Shown here: positions 8,257 to 18,194 of the stretch, piece after piece
Numbering within the stretch: position 1 is the first letter of the stretch
Layout: each line of letters begins with the position of its first letter
From: Brevibacterium sp. 'Marine'
GTDB lineage: Bacteria; Actinomycetota; Actinomycetes; Actinomycetales; Brevibacteriaceae
DNA: 64,000 nt
Direction: 5' to 3'
NCBI RefSeq assembly: GCF_012844365.1
Contig: NZ_CP051626.1
Coordinates: 3,100,001 to 3,164,000, forward strand
Notes under the pieces: model-generated
The model's input: the letters and a program-made list of their open reading frames with translations, nothing else
What the model was told of the DNA's origin: nothing
Database searches by the model: none
Translations under genes and position numbers: made by a program

Positions 8257-9543
8257 ATGATGACCACGACAGCTTCGATCGAACTCACCCTCAAGGACAT
8301 CTCTGCCTCGGGCGCGAACGACGACATGTGCTCGACGGAGCTGCTCGATGCACCGTGGGACGTCGACGAACGCCCCGGCTACGGTCCCGGTTCCTCGATG
8401 GCCGACCCGATCCCGGTCGCCGCTCCACGTCAGGGCGACATTCCCGACGAATACAAGCAGGCATCGCCTGAAGAGCTCGACGCCCGCATCCGCGCCGCCA
8501 AGGCCGCCCTCGGTGATCGCGTCGTCATGCTCGGCCACCACTACCAGCGGGTCGAGGTCGTCGAACATGCCGACTACATCGGCGACTCGTTCATGCTCGC
8601 CCGGGCCGCCCAGAATCATCCGGAGGCTGAAGCCATCGTCTTCTGCGGCGTCCACTTCATGGCCGAGACCGCCGACCTGCTGTCGAAACCGGAGCAGTCG
8701 GTCATCCTGCCCAACCTCGCCGCCGGCTGTTCGATGGCCGATATGGCCAGCATCGATCAGGTCGAGGACTGCTGGGAGCAGCTGACCGAACTCTTCGGCA
8801 CCGAACCCGATGCCGACGGTCGCGTCCCGGTCATCCCCGTCACCTACATGAACTCCTCGGCCGCGATCAAGGGCTTCTGCGGCCGCAACGGCGGCATCGT
8901 GTGCACCTCCTCGAATGCCGAGGTGGTCCTGGAATGGGCCTTCGAACGCGGACAGCGCGTCCTGTTCTTCCCCGACCAGCACCTCGGCCGCAACACCGCT
9001 GTGAACATGGGCATCGGTCTGGACGAGATGCCGCTGTGGAACCCGGCCCGACCGCTGGGCAACAACGACGAACAGACCCTGAGCGAGGCCCGAGTCATCC
9101 TGTGGCAGGGCTTCTGCTCCGTGCACAAGCGCTTCACCCCGGCGCAGATCGACAAGGCCCGCGCTGAGCACCCGGACGTGCGCGTCATCGTCCACCCCGA
9201 ATGCCCGCGTGAGACCGTCGAGGCCGCCGATGAGGCCGGATCGACCGCATACATCACGAAGGCCATCGCCGAGGCGACCGAACCGACCACATTCGCCATC
9301 GGAACAGAGATCAACCTCGTCCAGCGGCTGGCCGCCGAACACCCGCAGCACGAGATCTTCTGCCTCGATCCCGTCATCTGCCCGTGCTCGACGATGTACC
9401 GCATCCACCCCGGCTACATCGCCTGGGTCCTCGAATCCCTCATCGACGGTCAGATCGTCAACCATATCTCCGTCGACGCCGAGGTGGCCGATCCCGCCCG
9501 CGTGTCCCTGGAACGGATGCTCGCCGCGAAGCCGCGGATCTGA
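8257..9543 (+). CDS. nadA: Quinolinate synthase NadA
   Basis: 428-residue [4Fe-4S] enzyme condensing iminoaspartate with dihydroxyacetone phosphate to quinolinate. The motifs [78 protein letters not shown] and [17 protein letters not shown] are all present, giving the cluster cysteines (CGVHFM, HPEC, ICPC). An N-terminal extension of about 65 residues precedes the catalytic core. Two adjacent ATG codons (8257, 8260) follow a GAAGGA site. It is the first gene of nadA-nadB-nadC-desulfurase, with the nadA stop overlapping the nadB start. Confidence 0.97.
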   Translation: MMTTTASIELTLKDISASGANDDMCSTELLDAPWDVDERPGYGPGSSMADPIPVAAPRQGDIPDEYKQASPEELDARIRAAKAALGDRVVMLGHHYQRVEVVEHADYIGDSFMLARAAQNHPEAEAIVFCGVHFMAETADLLSKPEQSVILPNLAAGCSMADMASIDQVEDCWEQLTELFGTEPDADGRVPVIPVTYMNSSAAIKGFCGRNGGIVCTSSNAEVVLEWAFERGQRVLFFPDQHLGRNTAVNMGIGLDEMPLWNPARPLGNNDEQTLSEARVILWQGFCSVHKRFTPAQIDKARAEHPDVRVIVHPECPRETVEAADEAGSTAYITKAIAEATEPTTFAIGTEINLVQRLAAEHPQHEIFCLDPVICPCSTMYRIHPGYIAWVLESLIDGQIVNHISVDAEVADPARVSLERMLAAKPRI

Positions 9544-11186
9544 TGAGCCGCGTCATCGTCGCAGGTTCCGGGATCGCCGGGCTGACCGCGGCACTGCGCC
9601 TGTCGGGCCGTCACACGGTCACGCTCGTGACGAAGGAACGCCTCGGCGAGTCGAACACCGAGTGGGCACAGGGCGGCATCGCCGGTGTCATCGGCCCCGA
9701 TGACACGGTCGATGCTCATGTCGCCGATACGCTCACCGCCGGTGCCGGACACTGTGATCCGGAAGCCGTGCGGACCCTCTGCGAAGCCGGTTCGGACGCG
9801 ATCGTCTCCCTCGCCGAGGCGGGGGTGGACTTCGACACCGACCCGACCGGAGCCTGGGCCAGAGGAATGGAGGGCGCGCATTCATACCGGCGCATCTTCC
9901 ATTCCGGAGGCGATGCGACCGGACAGGCGATCAGCACCGCACTGGCGCAGAAGCTGCGCACCGAGGTCGCGGCAGGGCGAGTCACCCTGTTCGAGGACAC
10001 GATGCTCGTCGACATCCTCACCAGCGACGACAATCAGCGCCCGGCTCGAGCCACCGAAGTCGCCACAGCCACCGGGATCACCGTACTCCGCGACGGCCGC
10101 GTCGAGACCCTGGCCGCCGATGCGATCGTGCTGGCCACCGGCGGTGCCGGGCAGCTCTTCGCACACACGACGAATCCTGCGGCCGCCACCGGAGACGGTT
10201 TGGCCGCCGCCATCCGTGCCGGTGCCGAGGTCGCCGATCTCGAGTTCTTCCAGTTCCATCCCACTGCCTTGTCGGGTCCCGGTTTCCTCATCTCCGAGGC
10301 CGTCCGCGGTGCCGGCGCTCTCCTCCTCGATGAGCGGGGCCGCCGCTTCATGGCTGATGTCGACGATCGTGCCGAGCTCGCCTCCCGTGATGTCGTCGCT
10401 CTCGCCCTGCACCGTCGCCAGGCGGTGCAGGGCGGACGTCCGTGCTTCCTCGATGCGCGGTCCATCCCGGATGTGGAGGCGACGTTCCCGAGCATCACCG
10501 CCGGTCTGGCTGCTCATGGACTCGATCTGTCCCGGGACCTCATCCCCGTCACTCCCGCCGCCCACTACTTCATGGGCGGGGTGGCCACGGATCGCGACGG
10601 TCGCACGAGCGTCGACGGACTCTTCGCCGTCGGGGAGGTCGCGTGCACCGGAGTCCACGGAGCCAATCGGCTGGCTTCGAACTCTCTGCTCGAGGGCGCA
10701 GTCTTCGCCGCCCGCGCCGCCGCGGCGATCGACGCACTGCCGGTCAACAGAGACCATAACCTCCCACTCCCCCAGTTCGACTCATTCCACCAGACGGCAC
10801 TGACACGAACCGATCTGCAGGACCTGACCTGGGCTCATCTGGGTGTGGAGCGCACGGCCGCGGGTCTGCGGGCCCTGCTCGACCGCCTCGGTGACGGTGC
10901 CCGCAATGACGGTGCCGACAACGGTCCCCACATTGCCGGCACTTCCACCAACCGCGCCGACAACGCCGATGATCACCCCACCGCCCCGGCTGCGGCCCGC
11001 GTCGAGGCACTCGAGACCGCGAATCTCGCCCTCATCGCCGAACATATGGCTCGGCATGCCCTGGCCCGCGAGCACAGCCTCGGCGCGCATACCCGCACCG
11101 ACACGACACTCACGTCGTCGACGACGACCGCGCCGTCCACCGCCACTTCGCCCACCGCTCTGCTTCAGGAGGCCACCGCATGCTGA
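9543..11186 (+). CDS. nadB: L-aspartate oxidase NadB
   Basis: 547-residue flavoprotein oxidising aspartate to iminoaspartate for NadA. Visible: FAD dinucleotide fold ([17 protein letters not shown], 6-22), [72 protein letters not shown], and the C-terminal FAD loop [28 protein letters not shown]. The ATG shares one base with the nadA stop (TGATG). The C-terminal helical domain carries two low-complexity stretches rich in Asn/Asp/Ala and Thr/Ser, not expected in the core family. The last 7 nt overlap nadC. Confidence 0.97.
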   Translation: MSRVIVAGSGIAGLTAALRLSGRHTVTLVTKERLGESNTEWAQGGIAGVIGPDDTVDAHVADTLTAGAGHCDPEAVRTLCEAGSDAIVSLAEAGVDFDTDPTGAWARGMEGAHSYRRIFHSGGDATGQAISTALAQKLRTEVAAGRVTLFEDTMLVDILTSDDNQRPARATEVATATGITVLRDGRVETLAADAIVLATGGAGQLFAHTTNPAAATGDGLAAAIRAGAEVADLEFFQFHPTALSGPGFLISEAVRGAGALLLDERGRRFMADVDDRAELASRDVVALALHRRQAVQGGRPCFLDARSIPDVEATFPSITAGLAAHGLDLSRDLIPVTPAAHYFMGGVATDRDGRTSVDGLFAVGEVACTGVHGANRLASNSLLEGAVFAARAAAAIDALPVNRDHNLPLPQFDSFHQTALTRTDLQDLTWAHLGVERTAAGLRALLDRLGDGARNDGADNGPHIAGTSTNRADNADDHPTAPAAARVEALETANLALIAEHMARHALAREHSLGAHTRTDTTLTSSTTTAPSTATSPTALLQEATAC

Positions 11187-12031
11187 CCGCATCAACCATC
11201 GATTCCGCACTGCGCACAGCCCTCGACGAAGACGCGCCCTGGGGCGATATCACCGGCGAGGTCTTCATCCCCGCCTCCGCCTCGGCGAGGGCCGAGCTGC
11301 GTGCCCGCGAAGACGGAGTGCTCGCCGGAATCGAGGTCTTCGCCCGCGCCTTCACCCTCGTCGACCCGAGCGTCACGGTCGACCTCGCCGCTGCCGATGG
11401 AGACTCTTTCACCGCAGGTCAGGTACTTGCCACGGTCGCGGGCCCTGCACGAACGGTGCTGCAGGCCGAGCGGATCGCGTTGAACTTCTGCCAACGGATG
11501 AGCGGAATCGCCACCCAGACTTACGCTTTTGTCGATGCCGCTGCCGGGCGCGCACGCATCGTCGACACCCGCAAGACCACCCCGGGCCTGCGGGCGTTCG
11601 AGAAGCACGCCGTGGTCTGCGGCGGCGGGCACAATCACCGTTTCGGACTCTCCGACGCGGTCATGGCCAAGGACAATCATCTCGCCGTTCTCACCGGTGC
11701 CGGGCTGTCCGTCGCCGAGGCGATCCGCACCGCCCGTGCCCGTCTGCCGCATACGACGACGATCGAGGTCGAGGTCGACCGACTCGACCAGGTGCCCGCG
11801 GTGCTCGACGGCGGTGCCGATGTCATCATGCTCGACAACTTCACCCCGGCTCAGCTGCGCGACGGCGTCGCACTCATCGATGGTCGTGCGGTCGTCGAGG
11901 CCAGCGGCAATGTCACTCTGGAGACGATCCCGGAGATCGCCGCCACCGGCGTCGACGTCATCTCATCGGGGGCGCTGACCCACAGTGTCCGTGCGATCGA
12001 TCTCGGTCTCGACCTGACCCTCGAGGCCTGA
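11180..12031 (+). CDS. nadC: Nicotinate-nucleotide pyrophosphorylase (carboxylating)
   Basis: 283-residue quinolinate phosphoribosyltransferase, converting quinolinate and PRPP to nicotinate mononucleotide. Motifs: DEDAPWGDITGE, ERIALNFCQRMSGIAT, DTRKTTPGLRAFEKHAVVCGGGHNHRFGLSDAVMAKDNHL, EVEVDRLDQVPA, IMLDNFTP, VEASGNVTLETI and GVDVISSGALTHS. Length is normal. The start lies inside nadB (7-nt overlap, ATGCTGA) and the stop is one base from the desulfurase ATG, so the four genes form one tightly coupled operon. Confidence 0.97.
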   Translation: MLTASTIDSALRTALDEDAPWGDITGEVFIPASASARAELRAREDGVLAGIEVFARAFTLVDPSVTVDLAAADGDSFTAGQVLATVAGPARTVLQAERIALNFCQRMSGIATQTYAFVDAAAGRARIVDTRKTTPGLRAFEKHAVVCGGGHNHRFGLSDAVMAKDNHLAVLTGAGLSVAEAIRTARARLPHTTTIEVEVDRLDQVPAVLDGGADVIMLDNFTPAQLRDGVALIDGRAVVEASGNVTLETIPEIAATGVDVISSGALTHSVRAIDLGLDLTLEA

Positions 12032-12032
12032 G

Positions 12033-13250
12033 ATGACCGGGCGCCTCTACCTCGACACCGCGGCCGCGGCCCCCGTGCGCCGGGAGGCCCTCGAGGCCGC
12101 GTGGCCGTATCTGGCCGGCGCGTTCGGCAATCCGTCGAGCCATCACGAGTTCGGTCGCGGACCTGCCGACGCCCTCACCGACGCCCGGGCTCGGGTGGCG
12201 AAAGTGCTCGGCATGCGCGCCACGGACATCACGTTCACCAGCGGGGGTACCGAAGCGGACAACCTCGCGATCATCGGCATGGCCCTCGGGCACCAGACCC
12301 AGGGACGAGCTCAGCCCCAGAGTCTGGCCGGGACTGTGGTGCCGCCTCGGCGTCATATCGTCACCTCCCCCATCGAACACGAAGCCGTGCTCGCCTCGGT
12401 GGAGTTCCTGGCCCGCGTCCACGGATTCACCGTCACCGAGGTGGCCCCGACCTCCGATGGGACCGTGACCGGACAGGCGCTGGCCGCGGCCGTGCGCCCG
12501 GACACCGTGCTCGTGACCGTGGGCTATGCGAACAATGAGATCGGCACCGTCGCCGACATCCCGAGCTTGGCCGGCATCGCCCATGACGCCGGCGCCCTTT
12601 TCCACACGGATGCGGTGCAGGCGGCCGGTTGGCTGCCGCTGACCGGGTTGGGCGTCGATGCGCTCAGCTTGGCCGGGCATAAGGTCGGTGCACCGAAGGG
12701 CATCGGGGTCGCCGCGATCCGCGCCCGCGTCCCCGTCGAACCGCTCATCCACGGCGGCGGGCAGGAGTCTGGACGCCGTTCGGGCACGGAGAACGTGGCC
12801 CTGGCCGTCGCGTTCGCCACGGCCCTCGAACTCGCCGAGGCGGAGCGGCGTGAGGCCGCCGATCGTGTCCGTGCCGTCCGCGATGAGTTCATCGCCGCTG
12901 TTCTCGACAGCGTGCCCGGGGCGTTCCTCACAGGCGCGGTGGGCACGGCCGGCTCTGACGGCCGGGAGACTCGGACTCCGAACCATGCGTCGTTCTGCTT
13001 CTCGCACACCTCCGGAGAGGCGGTGCTGCTCGAGCTCGAACGCCGCGGGGTGACGGCGTCGAGTGGTTCGGCCTGCGCGGTCGGCTCCGACGAGCCCTCT
13101 CATGTGCTCACGGCATTGGGGATCGCCGCCGAGGTCGCGCAGACGAGTGTGCGCTTCACCTTCCCCTCCTCGATCACCGGCGAGCAGGGACGCGCTGCCG
13201 CGCAGTCCGTCATCGCCGCCGCCGAGAGCCTGGCCACGAGCTTCGCCTGA
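12033..13250 (+). CDS. Cysteine desulfurase (NifS/IscS-like), nad-operon associated
   Basis: 405-residue class-V PLP aminotransferase that takes sulfur from cysteine. Motifs: YLDTAAAAPV, FGNPSSHHEFG, TSGGTEADNLAI, SPIEHEAVL, HTDAVQAAG, the PLP-lysine loop SLAGHKVGAPKG, GGGQESGRRSGTENV and the catalytic cysteine loop SSGSACAVGSDEPSHVL. The ATG begins 2 nt after the nadC stop. Desulfurases in nad operons are known to supply sulfur for the oxygen-sensitive NadA cluster; that role is inferred here from position. No scaffold gene (iscU/sufU) accompanies it. Confidence 0.93.
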   Translation: MTGRLYLDTAAAAPVRREALEAAWPYLAGAFGNPSSHHEFGRGPADALTDARARVAKVLGMRATDITFTSGGTEADNLAIIGMALGHQTQGRAQPQSLAGTVVPPRRHIVTSPIEHEAVLASVEFLARVHGFTVTEVAPTSDGTVTGQALAAAVRPDTVLVTVGYANNEIGTVADIPSLAGIAHDAGALFHTDAVQAAGWLPLTGLGVDALSLAGHKVGAPKGIGVAAIRARVPVEPLIHGGGQESGRRSGTENVALAVAFATALELAEAERREAADRVRAVRDEFIAAVLDSVPGAFLTGAVGTAGSDGRETRTPNHASFCFSHTSGEAVLLELERRGVTASSGSACAVGSDEPSHVLTALGIAAEVAQTSVRFTFPSSITGEQGRAAAQSVIAAAESLATSFA

Positions 13251-13401
13251 GGCTATTCGGGGCCGCTGAAGCGAGCTTCGTCTCACTCCGGCGTGCTTTT
13301 GATCACCTTCGCGCTCACCAGGTGGGATACCCCTATCTTTCTCGGTACTTTGGGGCGAGACTGAAAGAGAAGCATTCGTCTCAGGGTGTGAGGGGGCCGC
13401 C

Positions 13402-13617
13402 ATGGATCTTCTGATTCTGTTCATGATCGCAGTGATGTTCGCGACGATCGTCTTCGTCATCGGACGATACGCCTGCCCGAAGCATGACCGAGTGCCCCTC
13501 ATCGAGGTCGATCATGTGCTCCTCTGGACCGCCCTGCGCCGCGGTTGGCATGTGCTCGGTTCCTTCGGACCGCTCACTCATTACCCGGAGGATCCCTCGG
13601 GCGCATCCCGCGCCTGA
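13402..13617 (+). CDS. Small single-helix membrane protein, unknown function
   Basis: 71-residue hypothetical protein. The N-terminal 20 residues form a clear membrane helix (LLILFMIAVMFATIVFVIGRYA) followed by a conserved-looking cytoplasmic segment (CPKHDRVPLIEVDHVLLWTALRRGWHVLGSFGPL). An AGGGGG stretch lies 8 nt before the ATG. It sits alone between the nad operon and the DUF1648 gene. Not recognised; the coherent helix-plus-domain layout and codon usage support a real gene. It could be a short annotation artefact. Confidence 0.5.
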   Translation: MDLLILFMIAVMFATIVFVIGRYACPKHDRVPLIEVDHVLLWTALRRGWHVLGSFGPLTHYPEDPSGASRA

Positions 13618-13634
13618 GGCTCTGCTGCCCCAGC

Positions 13635-13695
13635 CGGGGCGAACCTCCGTTGCCTCGGTCGGGGCGAACCTCCGTCGCCTCAGTCGGGGCCGTGC
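13635..13695. repeat. Tandem 25-bp repeat, about two and a half units
   Basis: The 16-mer CGGGGCGAACCTCCGT occurs at 13635-13650 and 13660-13675 with a partial third unit after it, separated by GCCTCGGT/GCCTCAGT-like spacers. It fills the short gap between the 71-residue gene and the DUF1648 gene. Confidence 0.7.
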
Positions 13696-13749
13696 CTATC
13701 GGACGATCGCCGCAGGCCAGTAGCGCACAGCTGTTGTTAGAGTGACAAC

Positions 13750-14274
13750 ATGCCTTCCCCTTCTCAACCGCATCGGAACCCACCGAGTGAGACCGCCGCG
13801 CTCATCTTTGCGTGCCTTTCGATCCTCGTCTTCCTCGGGTTCTGCGTCTGGTTCTGGGGGCTGGCCCCGGACACCGTGGCCACCCATTTCGATTCCGGCG
13901 GTCAGCCCGATGACTGGACGTCGAAGGCCGGACTTCTGGGGATCTTCGTGCCCGTGGGGCTCGGCCTGCCCGCTCTCATGTCGATCCGGCCGTTGATTGC
14001 CAAGCTGCCGATCTCGCTCATCAATGCCCCGCACAAGGACTATTGGATCGAGCGCGGCGACAAGACCTACCTCATCGACTGCCTCATGGAACTCCTGCGC
14101 ATCACCGCCGGACTCACCGCACTGCTCTTCGCAGCCATCCTCGTCATCATCACCGAGGGGGCTCGCTCGGCGACGATGCCGGAATGGCTGACCGTCGTGC
14201 CGACGGCCGTCTTCCTCGCCGCCACGGGACTCGCCGTCTGGCGCTTCTACCGCAGACTCACCCCGTCGAGGTGA
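13750..14274 (+). CDS. DUF1648 domain membrane protein
   Basis: 174-residue protein with about four membrane helices (20-42, 62-82, 115-140, 147-165). After the first helix comes the DUF1648 signature: LAPDTVATHFDSGGQPDDWTSKAGLLG, i.e. the 'P..V..HF...G.PD.W.SK' pattern also found at the start of SdpI-like immunity proteins. Function is unknown; in Bacillus the wider SdpI family protects from a toxin, but this short version lacks the SdpI C-terminal part. No toxin gene is visible beside it. Confidence 0.8.
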   Translation: MPSPSQPHRNPPSETAALIFACLSILVFLGFCVWFWGLAPDTVATHFDSGGQPDDWTSKAGLLGIFVPVGLGLPALMSIRPLIAKLPISLINAPHKDYWIERGDKTYLIDCLMELLRITAGLTALLFAAILVIITEGARSATMPEWLTVVPTAVFLAATGLAVWRFYRRLTPSR

Positions 14275-14419
14275 CCACGTCGCCGGCTGCGGCCACCTCG
14301 CCGAGGTGACTCTGCGGTCCATCCCGACCGCAGGGGTGGGAACGCTCCCGCCCACCCACCGAGGTGACCGACCAGAGGTCAGGGCCGCCTCGGCGAAGGG
14401 CCTGCGCAAGGTTCTTGGG

Positions 14420-15160
14420 TCAGACGGTGACTTCTTGGGGCAGGAACACGGAGACGTCCCAGTTCTGCATCGCGTGGGCCGACGCCCAGAAGTGGAGTTC
14501 GTACACGCAGGCCTGTTCGAAGGCGGCGCGCATGCGGGCGGCTTCCTCGCTCGGGGCCTTCGCCAGTTCCTGTTCGAGGATGTGCACGGCGTGGCGGGTC
14601 GATTCGTCGAATTCCGGTGAGTCGTAGGTCTGCACCCAGGTGCGGTAGGGGTGGTCATCGGACATCTGGCCGGCCTGGTCGATCAGCACCTTGCCCATGT
14701 GGGCGTAGACCCAGAAGCAGGGCAAGACGGAGGCGACGCCTTCGCCGTAGGATCGGCTGGCTGCCGTGGCCACGAGGAAGGACACGTAGCCCAGCGTCGT
14801 CGGGGAGGCCTTGAATCGGGAGCCTTCCGCGGTGAGCTCCTCCAGCGCCGAGGCGAGTCGGGCGTCGGCGAGCAGCTCTGCATGCATCTCCTCTTCGACG
14901 GTGATCGCCTCGGCAGCGGAACCGGCCCAGAACCGGGACTCGTCACGATCGACGGTTTTCGCCGCGAGGAACGACATGGCCTTGGCGTATCCGTTGAGGT
15001 ACAGGCTGTCCTGCGAGATGTAGTTGACGAACGCCTTCGGATCGAGGCTGCCGTCGGCGAGCTGGGCGAGGAACGGCAGAGCTTCGATCTGCTTGATGAT
15101 GGGGCGGACGCGATCCCACAGCTGGGTGGTCAATGGCCCGGCGGTAAAGGTGACGGTCAT
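14420..15160 (-). CDS. tenA: TenA family aminopyrimidine aminohydrolase (thiaminase II)
   Basis: 246-residue TenA/THI-4 family helical enzyme that hydrolyses aminomethylpyrimidine thiamine-breakdown products to HMP for salvage. Motifs: FVNYISQDSLYLNGYAKAMSFLAAK, the catalytic cysteine in VLPCFWVYAHMGK (about residue 142), YRTWVQTYDSPEF, and the C-terminal glutamate in YELHFWASAHAMQNW. The ATG at 15158-15160 has a near-perfect AAAGGAG ribosome site, which decides the start over longer upstream frames. It lies 135 nt downstream of thiD on the same strand and so probably shares the riboswitch-controlled transcript. Confidence 0.93.
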   Translation of the reverse strand: MTVTFTAGPLTTQLWDRVRPIIKQIEALPFLAQLADGSLDPKAFVNYISQDSLYLNGYAKAMSFLAAKTVDRDESRFWAGSAAEAITVEEEMHAELLADARLASALEELTAEGSRFKASPTTLGYVSFLVATAASRSYGEGVASVLPCFWVYAHMGKVLIDQAGQMSDDHPYRTWVQTYDSPEFDESTRHAVHILEQELAKAPSEEAARMRAAFEQACVYELHFWASAHAMQNWDVSVFLPQEVTV

Positions 15161-15203
15161 GGAAACTCCTTTGTGCTCGTGTGACGTGGTGGTTCGGATG
15201 GCG

Positions 15204-15261
15204 TGGTAGTGCGTGTGCCGGGGTGTTTCGATTGACATGGTGGTGCGTGTGCCGGGGTGTT
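15204..15261. repeat. Two 24-bp direct repeats between thiD and tenA
   Basis: The sequence containing GTGCGTGTGCCGGGGTGTT occurs at 15204-15227 and 15238-15261 with one mismatch and a 34-bp period, just upstream of tenA. It may be a local duplication or a protein-binding array; nothing else occupies this gap. Confidence 0.6.
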
Positions 15262-15295
15262 CGTCAGACGTGGCGATTCGGCGGGTCGGGGCTGG

Positions 15296-16225
15296 TCAGG
15301 CGGGTCGACCGCGGACGATGTCGACCTGGTGATCGACGGGTCCGTGAGCGCCCTCCGGATCCAGGCTCAGCTGCCAGTCCGCAGCCGAGTTCAGGGCGCG
15401 AGCGAGAAAATCGAGGGCATGGCCGACAGCCTCGCCGAGGAGGTCGGACCCGATCGCCGCGCGTGACCGATCTTTCCCGGTCGGGGCCACCGGATCGGCA
15501 GGTCCCCCGGCGGTAGCTGCGCGTTCGCGGCCGAGGACGGCCACCTCGGCGGTGATCGCGGCCGAGAGAGTGCACCCGGTTCCGTGCGTGTTCATCGTCG
15601 TCACGCGAGGATGGGTGAACTCACGGACCTGACCGTCGGCCGTGGCGAGGATGTCGATGACCTCGTCATCGCTGCCGTGTCCACCCTTGAGCAGGACCGC
15701 TCCGGGCCCCCGCTCGAGCAGGCGTCCGGCCTGGTCACGCATGGCTTCGGTCGTCCGCGCTTCGGGTTCGTCATCGCTGATGAGCAGGGCCGCCTCGGGG
15801 AGGTTGGGGGTGATGAGGTCGGCGACGGGCAGCAGGTGGGTGCGCACGGCGTCGACGGCATCGGTCTCGAGGAGGCGGTGGCCGGAGGTCGCGATCATCA
15901 CCGGGTCGACGGTGAAGAAGCCGAGCCGGCCTTCGGCGGCGCGGGCGACGACGAGTTCGACGAGGTCACGGCTGCCGAGCATCCCCGATTTCGTCGCATC
16001 GACGGGCAGGTCGCCGAGCACGGAGTCGAACTGGTCGGCGACGAAATCGACGTCGACCGGATAGACGCGCGACACCCCGTGCGTGTTCTGCGCGACGAGG
16101 GCGGTGATGACGGTCGTGCCCGTGGTCTTCCGCGCGGTGAAGGTCTTGAGGTCGGCGTGGATTCCGGCGCCGCCGGAGGGGTCGGTGCCGGCGATGGACA
16201 AGGTGATCGGCGGGCGGGTCGTCAC
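15296..16225 (-). CDS. thiD: Bifunctional HMP kinase / HMP-phosphate kinase
   Basis: 309-residue ribokinase-fold enzyme phosphorylating hydroxymethylpyrimidine to HMP-P and HMP-PP. Motifs: [20 protein letters not shown] (9-28), [16 protein letters not shown] substrate loop, [25 protein letters not shown] and the anion-hole signature [17 protein letters not shown]. The segment after the core ([25 protein letters not shown]) is a small low-complexity insertion. The start is the GTG of a 4-nt GTGA overlap with the thiE stop, so translation is coupled in thiM-thiE-thiD. Confidence 0.95.
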   Translation of the reverse strand: MTTRPPITLSIAGTDPSGGAGIHADLKTFTARKTTGTTVITALVAQNTHGVSRVYPVDVDFVADQFDSVLGDLPVDATKSGMLGSRDLVELVVARAAEGRLGFFTVDPVMIATSGHRLLETDAVDAVRTHLLPVADLITPNLPEAALLISDDEPEARTTEAMRDQAGRLLERGPGAVLLKGGHGSDDEVIDILATADGQVREFTHPRVTTMNTHGTGCTLSAAITAEVAVLGRERAATAGGPADPVAPTGKDRSRAAIGSDLLGEAVGHALDFLARALNSAADWQLSLDPEGAHGPVDHQVDIVRGRPA

Positions 16226-17010
16226 TGGTCGCTCCCGGTGAAAGCGGCGAGCAGCTCTTCGGCCGCCGCCTTCGGATCGTCGGCCAGGCAGATCGCCGAG
16301 ACCACACAGATTCCGATCAGTCCACGTCCGTGCAGGTCGGGGGCACGGTCGGCGGTGATGCCGCCGATGGCGACGGCGGGGAGGCCGGCTTCTGCCGCCA
16401 ACTCCCCGAGGCGCTCCGGTCCGATGCCGTCGGGGGCGTCGGCTTTCGTGGAGGTGTCATAGACCGGTCCGATGCCGACGAGATCGACGACTCCGGAGTT
16501 GCGGGCGGCGGCGAATTCGTCGCTGTCCGCGGCCGAGAGACCGATGAGCGGTGCCGCACCCAGGGCGGCGCGCACCTCGGCGACGGTGGTGTCAGTTTGG
16601 CCGACGTGGATGTGCACGGTCTCGCCTTCGTCGATGAGGCGGCGGGCCACCTCGACTCGGTCGTTGAGGACGACGGGGACCGTGCGGTCGGTGTCGCGGG
16701 TGGCGGCGTCGACTGCGGCGATGACCTGGCGGGTGAGCGAGTAGAAGGCTGCATCGTCGATGTCTTTGTCGCGGACCTGGACGATGCCCACTCCCCCGTC
16801 GACGGCGGCCTGCACGGTCTCGGCGACGCTGCGGCCGGCGGCTTCGCATTGCGCGGAGTCGGTGACGAGGTAGAGGCGCGTGTCGATTCCGGCGAAGCGG
16901 TCGGTCGCACCGGCGCGGTCGGTCACGGCGGCGCGGTCGGTCACGGCGGCGCGGTCGGTCACGGCAGCGCCGTTCGGGTTGTCAGCGATGTGGGCGGATC
17001 CGGCGGTCAT
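16222..17010 (-). CDS. thiE: Thiamine-phosphate synthase
   Basis: 262-residue TIM-barrel enzyme joining HMP-PP to thiazole phosphate. Motifs: [75 protein letters not shown], and [12 protein letters not shown]. The catalytic core starts near residue 42. The first 40 residues are an extension with AAVTDR repeated three times, from four 18-bp DNA units (16903-16974). It overlaps thiM and thiD by 4 nt at each end. Confidence 0.95.
   Translation of the reverse strand: MTAGSAHIADNPNGAAVTDRAAVTDRAAVTDRAGATDRFAGIDTRLYLVTDSAQCEAAGRSVAETVQAAVDGGVGIVQVRDKDIDDAAFYSLTRQVIAAVDAATRDTDRTVPVVLNDRVEVARRLIDEGETVHIHVGQTDTTVAEVRAALGAAPLIGLSAADSDEFAAARNSGVVDLVGIGPVYDTSTKADAPDGIGPERLGELAAEAGLPAVAIGGITADRAPDLHGRGLIGICVVSAICLADDPKAAAEELLAAFTGSDQ
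16903..16974. repeat. 18-bp tandem repeat, four units, inside the thiE 5' end
   Basis: Units at 16903-16920, 16921-16938, 16939-16956 and 16957-16974; consensus GGTCACGGCGGCGCGGTC, the outer units slightly diverged. The in-frame repeat encodes AAVTDR on the minus strand. Being a multiple of three it can expand or contract without a frameshift. Confidence 0.9.
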
Positions 17011-17936
17011 GCCTGGACGCCTTCGCCGGCCGTATCGCTGACAGAGGTGAGCGTGTCGAGGCTGATTCTCGCCTCTGCGAGTCGGTCGCCGTCGACGGCG
17101 TGGAGTGCGTCGAGGAAGTTCACCGAGTAGCTTCCCGGCCCCTTTGCGCCGTCGGCCGCGAGTTCGCCGGCGACCGCGAAGTGTGCATGGGCGGCGATGA
17201 CGGCTTCGAACCTCGCCGAGGCGGCCCCACCGTCGGTGGTGCGCTCACTTGCGTTGACGGCCGAGGCATCGCCGTCAGAGTCGGCGAGGCCTGCCCGGGC
17301 GGAAGCCAGGTAAGCGACGGTGACGGCGCCGAGTGAGCACCCGGTGCCGATGACGAGCGGCATGAACTCATGTCCGCCGGAGACGCGGGCGACGTGGTCG
17401 GCGCCGTCGATATGGGCGACGACGGCATCGGTGGGTCCGGAGACGGCGACGATGGCACCGGTTTCTCGGGCCAGCTTTGCGGCGGCGGGAAGGACGGCGT
17501 CGACTTCGTCGGTGGAGTCCACTCCACGACCGCCGAGTCCGACTCCGGCGAGTGCTGCGATCTCGGAGGCATTGCCGCGGATGGCGGTTGGGTGATCGGC
17601 GGCGGCGCGGCGGATGCGGGAGGTGCGGAAGTCGACGGCACCGACGCTCACGGGGTCGAGGACCCAGGGTTTGCCGGCGGCGTTGGCGACGTCGATGGCG
17701 GCATCGGCGGCGAGCAGCTGATGGTTCGAGGCGGTGCCGAAGTTGACGAGAACTCCGCCGGCGATTCCGGCGAACTGTCCGGCGTCGGCTTCGTGGTCGA
17801 GCATCGCCGGGGAGGCGCCGACAGCCAGGAGCACGTTCGCGCTGAACTGCTGCACGACGGTGTTCGTGATGCACTGGATGAGTGGATTGCTTGCGCGCAG
17901 TCGCGCATTCGCAGAACGCAGGTCGAAGTCAACCAT
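17007..17936 (-). CDS. thiM: Hydroxyethylthiazole kinase
   Basis: 309-residue ribokinase-fold kinase that salvages the thiazole moiety by phosphorylating 4-methyl-5-hydroxyethylthiazole. Motifs: PLIQCITNTVVQQFSANVLLAVGASPAM, VLVNFGT, PWVLDPVSVGAVDFR, IRGNASEIAALAG, VSGPTDAV, GTGCSLGAVTVAYLA. It is first in the thiM-thiE-thiD cluster directly behind a TPP riboswitch, so TPP should repress it. A loop about residues 225-240 (SDGDASAVNASERTTDGGAASARF) is non-conserved and carries a CCGAGGCGG repeat copy (17216-17224). Confidence 0.95.
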   Translation of the reverse strand: MVDFDLRSANARLRASNPLIQCITNTVVQQFSANVLLAVGASPAMLDHEADAGQFAGIAGGVLVNFGTASNHQLLAADAAIDVANAAGKPWVLDPVSVGAVDFRTSRIRRAAADHPTAIRGNASEIAALAGVGLGGRGVDSTDEVDAVLPAAAKLARETGAIVAVSGPTDAVVAHIDGADHVARVSGGHEFMPLVIGTGCSLGAVTVAYLASARAGLADSDGDASAVNASERTTDGGAASARFEAVIAAHAHFAVAGELAADGAKGPGSYSVNFLDALHAVDGDRLAEARISLDTLTSVSDTAGEGVQA

Positions 17937-17941
17937 GACGA

Positions 17942-18047
17942 TCCCTTCGCTAGTATGGCCCAGATCAGGTTCGATGGGTGTTCTCTCAGCCTCGGTGTCC
18001 TCCGTGCGCAGCGTCTCGGTGCGAACGGATCCTCATGAGGCACCCCA
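17942..18047 (-). promoter_or_regulatory. TPP riboswitch (THI element)
   Basis: Read on the minus strand, the leader begins ATGGGGTGCC, passes a variable stem, then GGCTGAGAGAACACCC, then GAACCTGATCTGG, and ends with TACTAGCGAAGGGAT. These are the pyrimidine-sensor (CUGAGA), pyrophosphate-sensor (ACCUGAUCUGG) and closing (GCGAAGGGA) elements of the TPP aptamer. The last helix ends only about 5 nt from the thiM ATG and includes the GAAGGGA ribosome site, so control is most likely by sequestering translation initiation. It governs thiamine salvage genes thiM, thiE, thiD and possibly tenA. Confidence 0.97.
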
Positions 18048-18194
18048 TGTCATTGGCTTCGACTGTATCAGCCTGTCCGGACACGGGCGACTTCCACAGT
18101 CACAAGGTCAAGCCGGGGAATGAGCGCCGATCCACGTTGTGCGCCATGCTGGCCGTTGAGTCTCCGTGCAAGACTGATTGCGCGGACCTCGGTG

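Noticed and set aside
9384-9542. Longer nadB start inside nadA
   Set aside because: Sequence before MSRVIVAG is the shadow of nadA; the FAD fold starts at the TGATG overlap.
13381-13581. Minus-strand 66-residue frame opposite the 71-residue membrane protein
   Set aside because: Acidic/His-rich with no domain or ribosome site; the plus-strand frame has a convincing membrane helix.
16903-16974. CRISPR-like array in thiE
   Set aside because: Units are contiguous 18-mers without spacers and encode a protein repeat. No cas genes are present anywhere in the window.
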